In this document: positions 1 to 6,264 of the stretch, in pieces
How the letters are laid out: every line of letters begins with the position of its first letter
Numbering within the stretch: position 1 is the first letter of the stretch
Assembly (NCBI GenBank): GCA_023387555.1
Contig: JAEWHY010000133.1
Span: 1 to 10,731, forward strand
Reading direction: 5' to 3'
Length of the DNA stretch: 10,731 nt
From: Pseudomonadota bacterium
GTDB taxonomy: Bacteria > Pseudomonadota > Alphaproteobacteria > Rhizobiales > Xanthobacteraceae
Translations under genes and position numbers: made by a program
The notes under the pieces: generated by a model
What the model was told of the DNA's origin: nothing
Database searches by the model: none
The model's input: the letters and a program-made list of their open reading frames with translations, nothing else

Positions 1-70
1 CGTCGTCCCCGCGAAAGCGGGGACCCATAGCCACCACTCTGGAATATGGGCCCCCGCCTACGCGGGGGCG
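1..70. repeat. Palindromic intergenic repeat with two GC-rich hairpins
   Basis: Two perfect 8-bp stems lie side by side. GTCCCCGC (5-12) pairs with GCGGGGAC (17-24) around a GAAA loop, and GCCCCCGC (50-57) pairs with GCGGGGGC (62-69) around CTAC. CCCAT (24-28) and ATGGG (46-50) are also complementary, so the whole unit can fold as one larger structure. The wording resembles a dispersed intergenic repeat common in Bradyrhizobium and relatives; that is recalled knowledge and was not searched. It lies downstream of the zinc ABC ATPase gene and could also end its transcript, although no T-tract follows. Confidence 0.7.
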
Positions 71-107
71 ACCACGCGATGAATTCCGCGCAGACGACCG
101 ATCTCAT
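1..107 (-). other. Open reading frame running off the left edge, through the repeat
   Basis: An ATG at 107-105 overlaps the aztA stop (ATGA arrangement) and the frame stays open for 35 codons to the window edge. An aztB-like permease gene would be expected here. After about 12 codons the frame enters the palindromic repeat and encodes Pro/Arg/Gly-rich sequence (SPPRRRG and similar) instead of the hydrophobic start of an ABC permease. It may be a chance frame, or the start of a gene damaged by the repeat. No function is assigned. Confidence 0.15.
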
Positions 108-856
108 CACGCCGCGCATGCCGCAGCCTCTTCGTCGAACGCCTCGCACATCGATCGTGCCTTCTGCAGGTTGGCGCTGGTCAGGACGGAGGCGGTGTCG
201 CCCCAGGCCACCTTCTCGCGGGCCAGCAGCAGCGTCTGCGGGAACGTCGCGCGCACGAGATCCATGTCGTGCAGGGCTGCCAGAACGGTCCGCCCTTCCA
301 TGTGCCAGCGCTGCACCAGGGCGACGAGGTCCGCCGAAGTCTTCGCGTCGATGGCGTTGAAAGGCTCGTCGAGCACCACGACCTTGGCATCCTGCAGCAG
401 CAGGCGCGCGAACAGCATCCGCTGCATCTGTCCGCCGGACAGGGTTCCGATCGCGCGCCGCTCGAACCCGGTCAGGCCGACGGTGGCGATGGCGTTGCGG
501 ATCGCGGCATGGTCGGCGTTCGAGAAGCCGCCCCACAATCCGGTCCGGCGCCACAGCCCCATCGCGACGAGGTCATAGACGCTGATCGGGAAGGTCCGGT
601 CGATCTCGGCGGCTTGCGGCAGATAGGCGATGTCCTTCGCCGCGACATCGTGAAGATCGACACGGCCCGACAGCGGCTTCAGCGCGCCCACGATGCCCTT
701 GAACAGCGTCGACTTGCCGGCGCCGTTCGGACCGACCACCGCGAGCAGCGCGCCGCGCGGGATCTCGCCGCTGAGGTGATGCACGGCCGGATGCCGGTCG
801 TAACCCAGCGTCAGATCCGTGAGGCGCAGTTGCGGCGTGGCGATATGCATGGTCAT
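107..856 (-). CDS. aztA: Zinc ABC transporter ATP-binding protein (AztA/ZnuC type)
   Basis: A 249-residue cytoplasmic ATPase that would power zinc import with a membrane permease and a periplasmic zinc-binding protein. The ABC set is complete: Walker A GPNGAGKST (42-50), Q-loop Gln81, signature LSGGQ (139-143), Walker B VVVLDE (159-164, catalytic Glu164) and switch His196. The opening LTLGYDRHPAVHHLSG and the C-terminal Cys-containing tail match what I recall of the AztA branch of the zinc/manganese ATPases; ZnuC is the alternative name. The ATG at 856 is chosen because it overlaps the stop of the His-rich gene upstream (ATGA), which implies translational coupling. The reading frame stays open upstream to 1057 but only by reading across that gene. 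The Zur-like site upstream of the pair supports zinc control. No permease or binding-protein gene is visible in the window. Confidence 0.88.
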   Translation of the reverse strand: MTMHIATPQLRLTDLTLGYDRHPAVHHLSGEIPRGALLAVVGPNGAGKSTLFKGIVGALKPLSGRVDLHDVAAKDIAYLPQAAEIDRTFPISVYDLVAMGLWRRTGLWGGFSNADHAAIRNAIATVGLTGFERRAIGTLSGGQMQRMLFARLLLQDAKVVVLDEPFNAIDAKTSADLVALVQRWHMEGRTVLAALHDMDLVRATFPQTLLLAREKVAWGDTASVLTSANLQKARSMCEAFDEEAAACAA

Positions 857-1017
857 CAGCGCATCACCCAGATCACCGCCGCCCAGACGAGGCCGCTCAG
901 CACCACCGCAACCAGCAGCCGCTCGACCACCGAAAGGCGCAGGATCGACGGCCCGACCGCGGCCGGCGGATGCGCATGCCCATGAGGGTGGCGATGGTGG
1001 TGGTGATGCTCGGTCAT
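856..1017 (-). CDS. Small His-rich single-pass membrane protein, zinc-linked
   Basis: Fifty-three residues. The N-terminus is packed with histidine (MTEHHHHHRHPHGHAH, nine His in the first 16 residues) and the C-terminal half (about 33-51, VERLLVAVVLSGLVWAAVIW) is one hydrophobic helix. The likely arrangement is a membrane-anchored metal-binding tail. The gene lies between a Zur-like operator 25 bases upstream and the aztA start, which its stop codon overlaps, so it is probably the first gene of the zinc operon. AAGAAAG lies a few bases before the ATG and may act as a weak ribosome-binding site. A role in zinc buffering, sensing or delivery to the transporter is inferred from composition and position; I know of no characterised family for it. 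Confidence 0.72.
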   Translation of the reverse strand: MTEHHHHHRHPHGHAHPPAAVGPSILRLSVVERLLVAVVLSGLVWAAVIWVMR

Positions 1018-1041
1018 CGGCTTTCTTGCAGGGCTGCATAT

Positions 1042-1070
1042 TGTTATAGTATAACATACCGATCTGCCAA
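1042..1070 (-). promoter_or_regulatory. Promoter with overlapping Zur-type operator
   Basis: TGTTATAGTATAACA (1042-1056) is a perfect 7-1-7 inverted repeat. It matches the TGTTAT...ATAACA form recalled for alphaproteobacterial Zur boxes. On the minus strand a -35-like TTGGCA (1070-1065) lies 16 bases from a -10-like TATAAC (1048-1043), so the operator would cover the -10 and block transcription when zinc is plentiful. The ATG of the His-rich gene follows 25 bases downstream. Zur binding is inferred from the motif and the downstream zinc ATPase. Confidence 0.75.
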
Positions 1071-1196
1071 GGCCCCGGCGTTGGCTCAGGTGGTCACCGG
1101 ACGATGTCGGGAACGGTTCCGGCGCGGGTTTGATTGCCAAACCGTATCCGGACGGGTCATGGTGCCCGCAACTTCAGCACAAGCCGCGGCAATCCC

Positions 1197-2123
1197 ATGA
1201 ACGACCAGACCAAGCGCATTGTCTCGATCGGCGAAGTCATGATCGAAATGGCGCGCGGCCCGGATGGCCGCTTCAGCCAGGCCTGTGGCGGCGACACTTT
1301 CAACACCGCGGTCTATCTCGCCCGCCGCGGCCTGCCGGTCGCCTATGCGACCGCGCTCGGGGACGATCTCTATTCGGATCGCATCGTGGCGCTCGCGGCC
1401 GCCGAAGGCATCGCCACCGATCTGATCATGCGCGTGCCGGGTCGCCTCCCCGGCCTCTATCTGATCGAAACCGACGCAAAGGGCGAGCGCAGCTTCCATT
1501 ACTGGCGCGACAGCGCGCCGGCGCGCGAGCTGTTCGAATTGCCGGACTGGGGACGCATCGCCGAGAGCATCATCGGCGCGCGCATCGTGTATTTCTCCGG
1601 CATCACCCTGTCGATCTACTCCAATCAGGGGCTCGGCCGTTTTCTGGCGCTGCTGGAAATGGCGCGCAAGGCCGGCAGCAAGATCGTGTTTGACGGCAAC
1701 TACCGGCCACGGGCCTGGCGCGGCGATCTGCAACGGACGCGGACCGTCTTCATGGAGGCGCTGAAGCGGGTGGATATCGCGCTGCCGACCTATGACGACG
1801 AGGCGCTGCTGTGGGGCGATCCTTCTCCCGATGCCACCATCGAACGGCTTCAGGCTTTCGGCATTGGCGAGATCGCGATCAAGAACGGCCCGAACTCGGC
1901 GCTGGTCGCAGCCGGCGGCCACAAGGAATTCATACCGGTCCCCGCCGTGGTGCAGCCGGTCGATACCACGGCGGCGGGTGACAGTTTCAATGCCGGCTAC
2001 ATGGCGGCCCGGCTCGCCGATGAAAATCCGGGCGATGCGGCCATCGCGGGTCACAAGCTCGCGTCGGAAGTGATCCTCCATCACGGCGCGATCATCCCGC
2101 GCGCGGCGAGCGCGATGCATTAG
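1197..2123 (+). CDS. kdgK: 2-keto-3-deoxygluconate kinase (PfkB family)
   Basis: A 308-residue cytosolic sugar kinase, the usual length for KdgK, which phosphorylates 2-keto-3-deoxygluconate with ATP to give KDPG. It has the N-terminal substrate motif GGDTFNTAVYLAR (31-43), the YWR motif (102-104), FDGNYRPRAW (165-174) and the C-terminal PfkB signature DTTAAGDSFNAGY (256-268), with catalytic Asp262. These motifs match E. coli KdgK more closely than ribokinases or fructokinases. The frame can be extended to a TTG at 1134, but the ATG at 1197 begins right at the conserved fold; no good Shine-Dalgarno is seen for either. It faces eda and the half-permeases and ends 9 bases from the last of them. 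Its product KDPG is the substrate of Eda, so the two encode successive steps. The 5' flank is shared with the divergent zinc operon. Confidence 0.9.
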   Translation: MNDQTKRIVSIGEVMIEMARGPDGRFSQACGGDTFNTAVYLARRGLPVAYATALGDDLYSDRIVALAAAEGIATDLIMRVPGRLPGLYLIETDAKGERSFHYWRDSAPARELFELPDWGRIAESIIGARIVYFSGITLSIYSNQGLGRFLALLEMARKAGSKIVFDGNYRPRAWRGDLQRTRTVFMEALKRVDIALPTYDDEALLWGDPSPDATIERLQAFGIGEIAIKNGPNSALVAAGGHKEFIPVPAVVQPVDTTAAGDSFNAGYMAARLADENPGDAAIAGHKLASEVILHHGAIIPRAASAMH

Positions 2124-2132
2124 ACCGGGCGG

Positions 2133-2630
2133 CTACGGCTTGCCGATCAGCAGCGCCAGCCAGGCCGCAATGAACGGCAGCGGCAGGCTCGCCACCACAC
2201 GCAACCACACCACCTGCGCCGGCATGATCGGCAGTTCGTAGGTGAGCAGGCGCGGAAACGCGTACAGCGCCCAGGCGGTGGAATAGGCGATCACCTGCGG
2301 GGCGCCGGCCCCGCCCTTGAGAGCGGCCGCGGCAATCGCAAACCCGACCACCGGCCCGCCCGGCGTCATCGCGCCGGCGATCGTCGCAATGGCGATCCCG
2401 AACACACCGGACGACGAACCCAGCCAATAGGCGACACTATCCTGCGGCAGCGCGGCGGCGATAAATCCCGAGCCGAGCATGCCGATGGCCATTCGCGGGA
2501 TCAGGCGAACGAAATCACGGCCGCCGGAGGTCGCGCTCTCGCGCAGAAGCGGCACGCTTCGCCGGGCGACGCCGAGCGCCAGCGCCAGTACGATGATCCA
2601 GAGCGCAGCCGTTACGATGATGTCGATCAC
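2133..2630 (-). CDS. Half-size membrane permease, C-terminal partner (DUF318-like)
   Basis: A 165-residue, strongly hydrophobic protein of about four or five membrane segments. Its central motif TPGGP (89-93) and a YELP motif (131-134) mirror the same motifs in the gene just upstream, so the two look like paralogous halves of one transporter. The family resembles the predicted permeases grouped as DUF318/ArsP_1 (YraQ-like), in which two such repeats usually form one chain; this is recalled and medium confidence. The start is GTG at 2630, overlapping the stop of the partner gene (GTGA), a coupled arrangement that fits fixed-ratio synthesis of two subunits. The substrate is unknown. Linkage to eda and kdgK suggests sugar-acid metabolism, but this is inference. 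It ends 9 bases from the convergent kdgK stop. Confidence 0.8.
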   Translation of the reverse strand: MIDIIVTAALWIIVLALALGVARRSVPLLRESATSGGRDFVRLIPRMAIGMLGSGFIAAALPQDSVAYWLGSSSGVFGIAIATIAGAMTPGGPVVGFAIAAAALKGGAGAPQVIAYSTAWALYAFPRLLTYELPIMPAQVVWLRVVASLPLPFIAAWLALLIGKP

Positions 2631-3184
2631 GGCCGCGACGCCTTCACCCGCCAGTACCGCTCAATCGCCCGTACGATCAGCCCGGCCAGCACCGCCAGCG
2701 GCAGCGCCGCGATCCAGCGCCACAGCACGAAGTCGAAGCCGAGGAACGGCAGTTCCCAGACCAGCGACCGGCTCAATCCGATCGTGGTCCAGCTGGTGAT
2801 CAGCGTGACGATCGCCGCAGCGTCGGCGCCCATACCGAAGAAGGCGGCAGCGATCGGATAGATCGTGTAAGGGCCGCCCGGCACGATGATGCCGACGCCG
2901 GCCGAAATCAGGATGCCCTTGAAGCCGGAGTCCTTGCCGACCCAGCGGACCACGGTGTCGCGCGGCAGCAGGATGGTGACGAGGGCCGCGATCAGGCAGC
3001 CGGCGAGCACATTCGGCATCATCGTGGCGAACAGGCCGGCGTCGGCCCAGATCACCTCGAGAAACCGCGCAGCGCCGTCACGCCAGAACACATAGGCTGC
3101 CGACACGACAACGAGGCAGACCAGAACGGCCGTTGGCCAATCGAAGGCCCGGCGTTTGCGGCGGGGCGGCGTGCCGGGCGTCAT
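2627..3184 (-). CDS. Half-size membrane permease, N-terminal partner (DUF318-like)
   Basis: A 185-residue membrane protein with a short basic N-terminal tail (PPRRKRRAFDW) followed by about four or five hydrophobic segments. The motif VPGGP (101-105) and WELP (143-146) recur in the downstream partner at similar spacing. Near each ELP both proteins also carry Trp and Arg followed by a closing hydrophobic helix, evidence for a duplicated half-transporter. The ATG at 3184 overlaps the eda stop (ATGA), and this gene's stop overlaps the GTG of the second half, so eda and both halves form a tightly coupled unit. The frame stays open upstream to 3715 only as a shadow of eda. Substrate and direction of transport are unknown. 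It could be an exporter or an importer of a keto-sugar acid, or be unrelated to sugar metabolism. Confidence 0.82.
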   Translation of the reverse strand: MTPGTPPRRKRRAFDWPTAVLVCLVVVSAAYVFWRDGAARFLEVIWADAGLFATMMPNVLAGCLIAALVTILLPRDTVVRWVGKDSGFKGILISAGVGIIVPGGPYTIYPIAAAFFGMGADAAAIVTLITSWTTIGLSRSLVWELPFLGFDFVLWRWIAALPLAVLAGLIVRAIERYWRVKASRP

Positions 3185-3831
3185 CCGTTGCGCAGACCCG
3201 ACGCCTCGCGCGCGAGCGCCCTGATCCGGGCGAAGTCCTTTGCAGCGAGCGCGTCCTGCGGCACGACCCAGGAGCCGCCGACCGCGACGACGTTCGGCAG
3301 CGCGAGATAGTCGCGAGCGTTGCGCATATCGATGCCGCCGGTCGGACAGAAGCGGATATGCGGCAGCGGGGCCGCGACCGCCTTCAGCCAGGCGGCGCCG
3401 CCCGAGGGTTCGGCGGGAAAGAACTTCAGGATCTCGAAGCCGAGGTCGGACAAAGCCATCGCCTCGGAGACGCTGGCGCAGCCGGGAAGCACCGGGATTT
3501 CGATCTCGGTGAAGGTCTCGGCCAGCACGGAATCGGTCCCGGGGCTGACCAGGAACTTCGCACCGGCGTCGATTGCGAAAGCGGCATCGACATGGCGCAC
3601 CACCGTGCCGGCGCCGACCACGCAGTCCGGAACCTCGGCGGCAATGGCTGCAATCGCAGCCAGCGCGGCGCGGGTCCGCAGCGTGACTTCGATCACCGGC
3701 AGGCCGCCGTCGCACAGGGCGCGCGCGAGCGGAACCGCGGTCTCGTAATCATGGATGGTGAGCACCGGGATCACCGGTGCCCGGCTGAAAAGCGCTTCGG
3801 ATTCGGCGGCGTCGGGCATGGCGCAAGACAT
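3181..3831 (-). CDS. eda: KDPG/KHG aldolase (Entner-Doudoroff)
   Basis: About 216 residues, matching the 210-215 of known Eda proteins. It cleaves 2-keto-3-deoxy-6-phosphogluconate to pyruvate and glyceraldehyde-3-phosphate through a Schiff base. It carries IEVTLRT with catalytic Glu48, VGAGTV, VSPGTD, LKFFPAE with Schiff-base Lys136 and the phosphate-binding FCPTGGI, then VGGSWVVP. Numbering is from the ATG at 3831. An ATG four codons downstream (3819, giving 212 residues) is equally plausible, and a TTG at 3855 less so; no clear Shine-Dalgarno decides. It lies 55 bases downstream of the NCS2 permease on the same strand and overlaps the next gene by ATGA. Together with the facing kdgK it completes the branch from 2-keto-3-deoxygluconate to central metabolites. 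Confidence 0.93.
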   Translation of the reverse strand: MSCAMPDAAESEALFSRAPVIPVLTIHDYETAVPLARALCDGGLPVIEVTLRTRAALAAIAAIAAEVPDCVVGAGTVVRHVDAAFAIDAGAKFLVSPGTDSVLAETFTEIEIPVLPGCASVSEAMALSDLGFEILKFFPAEPSGGAAWLKAVAAPLPHIRFCPTGGIDMRNARDYLALPNVVAVGGSWVVPQDALAAKDFARIRALAREASGLRNG

Positions 3832-3861
3832 GCCCGTGAAGCGCGTCCCGTTCAAGTCACG

Positions 3862-3878
3862 ACCCGGAATAACCGGGT
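3862..3878 (-). other. Small stem-loop between NCS2 permease and eda
   Basis: ACCCGG (3862-3867) and CCGGGT (3873-3878) form a 6-bp stem around a 5-base A/T-rich loop in the 55-base gap before eda. It has no T-tract, so it is not a convincing terminator. It might slow or attenuate read-through from the upstream genes, stabilise the 3' end of a processed transcript, or mean nothing. Confidence 0.3.
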
Positions 3879-3886
3879 TGCGTGCC

Positions 3887-5485
3887 CTATTCGGCCGGCG
3901 TCGCCGCGGCCTTGGGTTCCGGAACCGGCACCGAAAGGCCGAGGCCCTGCCGGCTCAAGCCGTACAGGAAGGCCGCCACCATGGCGTAGGCCAGCGCCAC
4001 CTGGGGCGTGACCGCGAAGCCCACAGCCTCGCCATGCATGAACCCGAAGAAGGTCAGGACTGCGCCCGCGAGCGCGAAGGCGGACGCTTTGACGAAGTCC
4101 CGGTTGACGATGAACACCCCGATGGCGCCGAGGATCAGCCCGGACAGGATGGCACCGCCGCCCATGACTTCGAGACCGTGATAGATCACGCCCTGCATCG
4201 CCATCTTGTCGATCCCGACCGCGGCGGCCGTGGTGCCGGCCGCCCCCAGCGCGCCGTCGATCAGCGTCTTGGCCCAGGCCGCCAGATGCGGTGTCAGCGC
4301 CAGCGCGATGGCCGGCGCATGATGCGTCGGTGTCGTCTGGAACGCCTGCGCGCCGATCAGCATGCCGATGTAGAGCAGGATCGGCGAGATCGCGACCAGC
4401 GGGATCAGTGCCAGCATCAGCGCGACGATGCCGAACCAGGACAGGACGATCACCATGATCCCGGTGGCGGCCGAATAGCCGATGCGTCCGCCCATCGCCT
4501 TCCAGCCGGGATGGCCGATGTAGACCGCGTTGATGAAGGGGTTGCCCATCAGGCAGCCGATCAGGCTGACGACGCCATCGGCGGTCAGCACCTGCGTGGT
4601 CAGGAAGTGATCGCCCGCCGCTTCCGCGCTCTCCACGTTGTCCATCGCCTCCACGAGATCGTAGATGCCGAACGGGATCGCGGTGACGAGAATGATGCCG
4701 AGGAACTCGAAACCGGAGAACACATGCCCGAACGCCGGGACCGGCACCGAGAAGCCGAAATTGGCGAAGGCGCCCGTCACCCTGTCCACGCTCAGGCCGC
4801 CGATGCTGAAGCCGAACAGCGTCGAGCCCCAGGCGATCAGCATGCCGGCCGCAATCGCGATCAGGCCGGCCGGAATGCCCTTCGGATATCGCACGCCGCC
4901 AAACCAGGCGACCAGGATGATGGCAAAGCACAGAAGCCCGATCTGCGGCGTCAGGAACATTTCCAGCGCCGGCCGCATCGAGATGAAGGTGATCGAGACG
5001 CCGGCAAGCGTGCCAAGCAGCGCGGCGCGGGGCGTGATCTTGCGGATATAGGGCGCGATGAAGCCGCCGATCATCAGGATGAAGCTCTGGAAGAACACCC
5101 AGACGAGTCCGGCTTCCCAGCCCTTGATCGGATCGTTGGTCTTCAGCGAGATCGGCAGCATGATCACGAAGGTGACCACGAACATATGCGGCACGCTGAT
5201 GCCGGACGGCAACGCGCAGACATCGGACCGTCCGCTCTTCAGCGCGAGTTTATAAGCGAGCCACGCATAATACATCGTGGACAGGAACATCATCAGGCCC
5301 ATCGCGGGCAGGATGCGTCCGAACACGATCGAATCCGGCATCTTCAGCACGAAACGCAAGAGGCCGGTCAGCACCAGCATGTTGACGAGGATGTTGGTGC
5401 CGAAGCCGAAGAAGGCATTCCAGTCGCCCGGCGTCCACAGCGCGGGACGGGACTTCGCCAGGTCGGACCTAGCAATGTCAGTCAT
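3887..5485 (-). CDS. NCS2-family (xanthine/uracil/AzgA-like) permease
   Basis: A 532-residue inner-membrane transporter with roughly 12-13 hydrophobic segments. Layout and motifs resemble the AzgA-like side of NCS2: ALPSGISVPH (91-100) in the early part, an acidic transport-site helix DLVEAMDNVESAEAAGD (276-292), and LMGNPFINAVYIGHPGW (312-328) where AzgA proteins have their Ser/Thr-rich motif. This clade has no substrate that I can name; purines, pyrimidines or related nitrogen heterocycles are the family expectation. The ATG at 5485 is preceded by a strong AGGGGGAG five bases away and overlaps the stop of the cysteine hydrolase (ATGA). The open frame extends upstream to 5740 only by reading across that gene. 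The coupling suggests that the permease imports the hydrolase substrate or its precursor. The Pro/Ala-rich C-terminal tail is probably cytoplasmic. Confidence 0.87.
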   Translation of the reverse strand: MTDIARSDLAKSRPALWTPGDWNAFFGFGTNILVNMLVLTGLLRFVLKMPDSIVFGRILPAMGLMMFLSTMYYAWLAYKLALKSGRSDVCALPSGISVPHMFVVTFVIMLPISLKTNDPIKGWEAGLVWVFFQSFILMIGGFIAPYIRKITPRAALLGTLAGVSITFISMRPALEMFLTPQIGLLCFAIILVAWFGGVRYPKGIPAGLIAIAAGMLIAWGSTLFGFSIGGLSVDRVTGAFANFGFSVPVPAFGHVFSGFEFLGIILVTAIPFGIYDLVEAMDNVESAEAAGDHFLTTQVLTADGVVSLIGCLMGNPFINAVYIGHPGWKAMGGRIGYSAATGIMVIVLSWFGIVALMLALIPLVAISPILLYIGMLIGAQAFQTTPTHHAPAIALALTPHLAAWAKTLIDGALGAAGTTAAAVGIDKMAMQGVIYHGLEVMGGGAILSGLILGAIGVFIVNRDFVKASAFALAGAVLTFFGFMHGEAVGFAVTPQVALAYAMVAAFLYGLSRQGLGLSVPVPEPKAAATPAE

Positions 5486-6204
5486 CGCACTCCCCCTTCG
5501 ATGATCCCAAACGGCATCTTCTGCGCGCGCGCGCCATGCGCTGCGATCGCGGCAATCGCTTTCTGTGAATCGGAGACCCAGCCGAAGATCCCGCCCTGCG
5601 CCTTGATCATCGCAAGGCCGGCGGCGTGGAAATCCGGGAAATAGGAGGCGCAACAATCGGACAGCGCGATGCAGCGAAAGCCGCGATCGTTGGCTTCGCG
5701 GATCGTGGTGTTGACGCAGACTTCCGTTGTGACGCCGCACACCAGCATCGTCTCGATGCCACGGTTCTTCAGCATCAGTTCGAGATCGGTCTGGTAGAAC
5801 GCGCCCTTGCCCGGCTTGTCGATCACCGGCTCGCCGGCGATCGGGTAAAGCTCCGCGATGATGTCGTGGCCGGGCTCGCCGCGCACCAGAATGCGCCCCA
5901 TCGGGCCGGGGGCGCCGATGCGGGTCGCGGGGTCGCCGCGGTCGACTTTCAACGGCGGCGCATCGGACAGATCCGGCCGGTGCCCTTCGCGGGTGTGGAT
6001 GACAAGGAGCCCGGTTTCGCGTGCGGCGTTCAGGACATTGCGGATGGGTTCGACCGCCGCCTTGAGCAGCGACACATCGTTGCCAAGCGCGGCCCCGAAG
6101 CCGCCCGGCTCCAGGAAGTCGCGCTGCATGTCGATAATGACGAGTGCAGACCGGCTGATGTCGATCTGAAGCGGATAGGGTTCGGCTTCGATCCTGACTG
6201 GCAC
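5482..6204 (-). CDS. Isochorismatase-like cysteine hydrolase (biuret/triuret hydrolase-like)
   Basis: A 240-residue cytosolic amidohydrolase. The catalytic triad of the isochorismatase-like fold is present: Asp25 in VIIDMQRDF, Lys130 in DKPGKGAF and Cys163 in GVTTEVCVNTTIREANDRG. Stretches such as HTREGHRPDL, GRILVRGEPGHDII and ELYPI closely resemble what I recall of rhizobial biuret hydrolase BiuH. That points to hydrolysis of a urea-type amide (biuret, triuret or a carbamoyl compound) that releases ammonia; ureidoacrylate amidohydrolase RutB is a related alternative. The start is GTG at 6204, set by GAGGAGG six bases upstream; the longer frame to 6255 needs a TTG without a ribosome-binding site. 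Its stop overlaps the NCS2 permease start. The Shine-Dalgarno lies inside a hairpin, which suggests translational control. Confidence 0.85.
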   Translation of the reverse strand: MPVRIEAEPYPLQIDISRSALVIIDMQRDFLEPGGFGAALGNDVSLLKAAVEPIRNVLNAARETGLLVIHTREGHRPDLSDAPPLKVDRGDPATRIGAPGPMGRILVRGEPGHDIIAELYPIAGEPVIDKPGKGAFYQTDLELMLKNRGIETMLVCGVTTEVCVNTTIREANDRGFRCIALSDCCASYFPDFHAAGLAMIKAQGGIFGWVSDSQKAIAAIAAHGARAQKMPFGIIEGGVR

Positions 6205-6205
6205 A

Positions 6206-6241
6206 GCGTACCTCCTCGAAGCCCGGCAGGAGGAGCTACGC
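6206..6241 (-). promoter_or_regulatory. Leader hairpin that sequesters the ribosome-binding site
   Basis: GCGTACCTCCTC (6206-6217) and GAGGAGCTACGC (6230-6241) are inverted copies with 11 of 12 pairs matching around a 12-base loop. In the minus-strand mRNA the 3' arm contains the GAGGAGG Shine-Dalgarno and ends one base before the GTG start of the cysteine hydrolase. When folded, both the ribosome-binding site and the start would be hidden. The pairing is seen directly; the regulatory role is inference. It matches no riboswitch class I recognise. Confidence 0.6.
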
Positions 6242-6264
6242 AAGTTCGGGGCCAAGTTCCGGCT

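Noticed and set aside
1..70. CRISPR array at the left edge
   Set aside because: There are two unlike hairpins without repeated units or spacers of regular length, and no cas genes.
1134..1196. TTG start extending kdgK by 21 codons
   Set aside because: The added residues do not resemble the family N-terminus and the TTG has no ribosome-binding site.
1086..2120. A 344-codon minus-strand frame opposite kdgK
   Set aside because: It is antisense to an unmistakable PfkB kinase and carries no motif of its own.
3755..5644. A 629-codon open frame on the plus strand opposite the NCS2 permease
   Set aside because: It is rich in Arg, Asp, His and Gln with no recognisable domain, and lies antisense to a clear membrane transporter gene; typical GC-rich shadow frame.
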